A DNA stretch of 16,273 bases from Pseudomonadota bacterium (lineage in GTDB: Bacteria > Myxococcota_A > Polyangia > Fen-1088), in contig JAEXQJ010000243.1 of assembly GCA_023438785.1 (NCBI GenBank), positions 1-16,273 of the forward strand, read 5' to 3'. Numbering within the stretch: position 1 is the stretch's first letter; the number at the start of each line of letters is the position of its first letter. The notes under the pieces are model-generated. The model was given only the letters and a program-made list of their open reading frames with translations, did not search any database and was not told where the DNA came from. Shown piece after piece: positions 13,161 to 16,273 of the stretch. The position numbers and the translations under genes were made by a program.

Positions 13161-15272
13161 TTGAGCTCGCCCAAGCCGCCCACCCCTGTCCCCCCCACGC
13201 GTTTCCCGCGACGCTTCGGGCCGCGCTATGTCTTGCTCAAAGAACTGGGTCACGGTGGCATGGGTCGCGTCTTCATGGCGCTGACCGGACAGGCCGGCGT
13301 GGAACGCGTGTGCGCCCTCAAGATCCTGCGCAATCTCCAGGCGGGCCGCGACGCCGCCGAGATGACCCAGCGCTTTCTCGACGAGGCCAAGGTCGTCACC
13401 AAGCTATCGCAAGAAAACCTGGTCTACGTCTTCGACTTCGGCATCCAGGATCGCCAGGGCTACCTGGCCATGGAATACGTACCGGGCAAGACGCTGACTG
13501 AGGTCTGGAACCGCTGCGCCCATATGCGCGTGGGTTTCCCCTCAGGGGTGGCCCTCTATCTCATCAGCGAGTTGTTGGCCGGTGTGGGCTATGCGCATCG
13601 GCTGGAGGGCCTCAATCTGGTCCACCGTGATATCTCGCCCTCCAACCTCATGTTCACGTACACGGGCGGGCTGAAGCTCATCGATTTCGGCCTGGCCAAG
13701 TGGGACGACAAGGTGGCGCAGACCGCGACGGGGATCAACTGGGGCAAGATCAGCTACATGTCGCCCGAGCAGTACGCCGGCAAGGCCATCGACGGCCGCA
13801 GCGATCTGTACTCATGCGGGATCATCCTGTGGGAGCTGCTCACCGGCCGTCAGCTCTACGGCAGCGCGGAGGCGCGCGCCACACTGAAGGAGATCACGCC
13901 ACCCTCGCGCTACAATACAGGCGTCTCCAAGCGCCTGGACGCGTTGGTGACCAAGGCCCTGGCCTTCGAGCCCGCGGACCGCTTCGCCAGTGCCGAAGAG
14001 ATGGCCGCCGCCCTGCTGGCCGAGATGCCACGCGATGCGGGGGGCAAGCTGCCTGGCGCGACGTTCATGGCCCAGCTCTTCGAGGCGGAGATGAAGAGCG
14101 AGGCCGCCGAACAGCGCGATCTCATCGCCCGCGCGACGGAACTCTCAGCGCGGGCGCCGGCCCATGATTCACTCGACACGTCGCTGACCGATCCTCTGGT
14201 CGGCACGGTGCTGGGCGGCCGCTACCACGTACGCCGCCGCATCGGCGAGGGCGCCATGGGCCGCGTCTACGAAGGCCACCACACGGGCATCGGCAAGCGC
14301 GTCGCCATCAAGATTCCCCACCGCAACGAGCGTCGCAAGAGCGAGTTGGTCCGCCGCTTCCAACGCGAGGCCCTGGCCCCCTCGCAGATCGGCCACCCCA
14401 ACATCGTCGACGTGACCGACTGCGGGAGCACCGAAGAGGGCGATTTCTTCTTCGTGATGGAGTTCATCGACGGCATCGACCTGGACGCCCTGGTGCGCCG
14501 GGATGGCCCCCTGGGCGTGGAACGCTCGCTACTCATCGGCCTGCAGATCTGCCGCGCGCTCGAGGCGGCGCACCGCGCGGGCATCATCCACCGCGACCTG
14601 AAACCGTCCAATGTCATGCTGGTGCGCGGTCGCGACGACGAGGCCGATCTGGCCAAGGTGCTGGATTTCGGCGTGGCCAAATTCTTGCGCGAGGGCGATG
14701 GCAAACCCGAGCTGACCGTTGCCGATGCGGCGGTGGGCACTCCCCGCTACATGGCGCCCGAACAGATCGGCGGTGGCGGCGTGGTGGACTTCCGCGCGGA
14801 TATCTACGCCGTGGGTGGCATCCTGTACGCCATGCTCAGCGGCGGGCACGCCCCCATCGACGGAGCCAGCGTGCAGGACGTGTGGCAACGCAAGCTGACC
14901 CGCGATCCCACGCCTCTTGGCCAGTTCCGCTCGGATGTGCCCGAACCCATCGAGCGGCTGGTCATGCAATGCCTGGCCCGCGATCCCATCGCGCGCCCCG
15001 AATCGGCCGAGACCCTGCGCAAACAGCTAGTGAGCGCGCTGGAGAGGACCCGCGGTGGCGAGCCGCTGCGCGAGCGCCCCACTCCTGTGGTCGAGGTGGC
15101 TGCCCGCGTGCCTCGGCACGATCTGTGGTGGAAGACCAGCGCCGTCGTGCTGGCCGCCGCCATCGTGGGAGCCATCGCGTTGCAGCCCTTCTTTGCCAAG
15201 CGTCTGCCCCAAAGCCAACACGCCCCGTCGAGCGCGGGCGCGGCCCAGGTTTCGCCACCCGGCCGTCAGTAA
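13161..15272 (+). CDS. Tandem (two-domain) Hanks-type Ser/Thr protein kinase
   Basis: A 703-residue protein with two complete kinase domains. Domain 1 (about 23-288): Gly loop GHGGMG (30-35), K54, αC E75, HRDISPSN (155-162), DFG 175-177, SPE 201-203. Domain 2 (about 355-628): GEGAMG (362-367), K384, E403, HRDLKPSN (477-484), DFG 502-504, APE 532-534. Both keep every catalytic residue, so both look active. A linker (about 290-350) separates them. A membrane helix (about 659-678) anchors the kinases in the cytoplasm and leaves only some 25 outer residues, so no sensor domain is present. The TTG at 13161 is the only common start codon after the upstream stop in this frame; start confidence is modest. 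It ends 7 bp inside the convergent PEGA gene and may share a transcript with the dehydrogenase. Confidence 0.93.
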   Translation: MSSPKPPTPVPPTRFPRRFGPRYVLLKELGHGGMGRVFMALTGQAGVERVCALKILRNLQAGRDAAEMTQRFLDEAKVVTKLSQENLVYVFDFGIQDRQGYLAMEYVPGKTLTEVWNRCAHMRVGFPSGVALYLISELLAGVGYAHRLEGLNLVHRDISPSNLMFTYTGGLKLIDFGLAKWDDKVAQTATGINWGKISYMSPEQYAGKAIDGRSDLYSCGIILWELLTGRQLYGSAEARATLKEITPPSRYNTGVSKRLDALVTKALAFEPADRFASAEEMAAALLAEMPRDAGGKLPGATFMAQLFEAEMKSEAAEQRDLIARATELSARAPAHDSLDTSLTDPLVGTVLGGRYHVRRRIGEGAMGRVYEGHHTGIGKRVAIKIPHRNERRKSELVRRFQREALAPSQIGHPNIVDVTDCGSTEEGDFFFVMEFIDGIDLDALVRRDGPLGVERSLLIGLQICRALEAAHRAGIIHRDLKPSNVMLVRGRDDEADLAKVLDFGVAKFLREGDGKPELTVADAAVGTPRYMAPEQIGGGGVVDFRADIYAVGGILYAMLSGGHAPIDGASVQDVWQRKLTRDPTPLGQFRSDVPEPIERLVMQCLARDPIARPESAETLRKQLVSALERTRGGEPLRERPTPVVEVAARVPRHDLWWKTSAVVLAAAIVGAIALQPFFAKRLPQSQHAPSSAGAAQVSPPGRQ

Positions 15273-16225
15273 CTGAACTGGACGCGGTGAGGTCGTCCCG
15301 CCTGGATCTCGCGCTCGAAGGTCCAGCTACGGTTCTGCGGGATCACGAAGATGCCGATCACGTGCCGCCCCGGCTCCACCCCCAACGAAGACGTGGGACA
15401 CAGCGCCCCCACATCCCTGCCGTCCACGAAAACCGGGTACTTGTCCTCGGTCGTGCACCCCACCGTTAAGGGCACACTGCCCGTCTGGGCCGGCGCCGGT
15501 AGGAGCTCGCGTTCGAAGTGCACGCCGTTGGCTGTCGCAACCACGTCGCGCAGCATGCGGTAACCCGGCAACGTGATCACCAAGCGATGCGCGCCCGGTT
15601 CGGTGGTGATGGCGATGGGCGAGTGTCCCTTCTCGATGCCATCGACCCAAACCGTCGCCGAGGCAGGACGGGTGACCACCTCCAGGCGCCCGGGTGGCAG
15701 CGGCTTACGCGTCGGCGCCGCCGGACCCTTGAGAGCCGCCGCCTCGCGCGCAGCCTCCGCCGCCCGCGCCGCACCCCTGCGTTGGCTGGCGGCGCGGGCC
15801 GCCTGCCACTGCTTGTTCCAGAAGTAGCCCAGCACGCCCACCGTGATCAGCAAGCCAGCCACGGGCGCCCACCAGTATCGAAAGATCCGGCGCGCCACCT
15901 CGCTTCGGTACCACGCGGGCAGACTCAGCCGCCCGCGCCGCCGACGTTTGACCTTGCCGTCCGCACCAACCTCGAAGTCGTCCTCGTCCTCGTCGTCGTA
16001 GACGACGCCCACGTCGGGATCGTCGGCCGAGATGTCCGACACACGGCCCCCGTCGCCTTCTTCGTCATCCACACGAAAAGGGCGAATGGGCGTTTCAACG
16101 GGCGCGGGTTCTTCCTCGCCCAAGGAAAACGGCACGACGGCCTCCTGCCCTGCCCCCGAAAACGCTCGCTCTGCCGTCAGGGCCGGCCTGGGCGTCTGCC
16201 GAGCCGCCGGGTGCTCGGGAGTCAC
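15266..16225 (-). CDS. PEGA-domain single-pass membrane protein (5' end uncertain)
   Basis: At least 319 residues. The N-terminal cytoplasmic part is disordered, with VPFSLGEEEP (31-40), an acidic run (about 76-84) and a basic stop KVKRRRRGR (91-99). One membrane helix (about 118-136) is followed by an Ala/Arg-rich helix (about 137-167). A PEGA domain (about 180-243: RLEVVTRPASATVWVDG, PGAHRLVITLPGY) and a second PEGA-like unit (about 249-318: VFVDGRDVGALCPTSS, EPGRHVIGIF) with a possible disulfide C257-C276 lie outside the membrane. PEGA domains often form the outer part of bacterial surface or sensor proteins. The GTG at 16225 has no good ribosome site, and the frame is open to the window edge, so the gene may begin outside. 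Its stop overlaps the kinase stop by 7 bp, tail to tail. Confidence 0.82.
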   Translation of the reverse strand: MTPEHPAARQTPRPALTAERAFSGAGQEAVVPFSLGEEEPAPVETPIRPFRVDDEEGDGGRVSDISADDPDVGVVYDDEDEDDFEVGADGKVKRRRRGRLSLPAWYRSEVARRIFRYWWAPVAGLLITVGVLGYFWNKQWQAARAASQRRGAARAAEAAREAAALKGPAAPTRKPLPPGRLEVVTRPASATVWVDGIEKGHSPIAITTEPGAHRLVITLPGYRMLRDVVATANGVHFERELLPAPAQTGSVPLTVGCTTEDKYPVFVDGRDVGALCPTSSLGVEPGRHVIGIFVIPQNRSWTFEREIQAGRPHRVQFSY

Positions 16226-16273
16226 CTCGGAGCGCCCGGGCGACCGCGCACCCGGAGATGCGCGCGCGGGCTC

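Noticed and set aside
11733..13253. A 506-codon minus-strand open frame
   Set aside because: It is antisense to the zinc dehydrogenase and part of the kinase, both of which have full catalytic motifs on their own frames.

Overview
The window reads as a chromosomal segment of a high-GC, Gram-negative, predatory-type bacterium, most likely a myxobacterium or relative (Myxococcota). The pointers are lipoproteins with Asp/Ala/Pro-rich linkers, a Stig1-like Cys-rich plus metzincin lipoprotein, a Hanks-type Ser/Thr kinase with two kinase domains, a PEGA-domain membrane protein, and strong GC bias at third codon positions. This assignment rests on gene style only. No rRNA, tRNA, CRISPR array, insertion sequence or phage gene was seen.

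Layout. (1) 1-1308, plus strand: the open 3' end of a possible upstream gene, then two tandem paralogues of an unrecognised family (274-765 and 814-1308), about 41% identical without gaps. This stretch looks less GC-biased than the rest. (2) 1337-3106: a DUF4213/DUF364 protein (minus) divergent from an FmdB-type zinc-ribbon protein (plus), which converges on a YfcE-like phosphodiesterase (minus). (3) 3169-7668, plus strand: a short linker-only lipoprotein, a YgiQ-family radical SAM protein, and a Cys-rich metzincin lipoprotein. (4) 7680-10180, minus strand: an FtsB/DivIC-like division protein translationally coupled (GTGA overlap) to a membrane diguanylate cyclase with two GAF domains. (5) 10265-13118: an SDR and a steroid 5-alpha-reductase-like membrane protein coupled by an ATGA overlap on the minus strand, divergent from a zinc alcohol dehydrogenase on the plus strand. 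(6) 13161-16273: a tandem Ser/Thr kinase (plus) overlapping tail-to-tail by 7 bp with a PEGA-domain membrane protein (minus) whose frame stays open to the window edge.

How the genes may work together. The two 4-nt overlaps define two minus-strand operons: ftsB-like plus cyclic-di-GMP synthase, and SDR plus 5-alpha-reductase. The second, with the divergent dehydrogenase, could form a small steroid or isoprenoid redox module. The kinase has a membrane anchor but no extracytoplasmic sensor, while its convergent neighbour has an anchor and PEGA-like domains but no kinase, so a split signalling pair is possible. The items most worth following are the unknown paralogue pair, the steroid-like redox set, the ftsB-cyclase coupling and the tandem kinase/PEGA pair. 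None of them can be called a proven new system from sequence alone.
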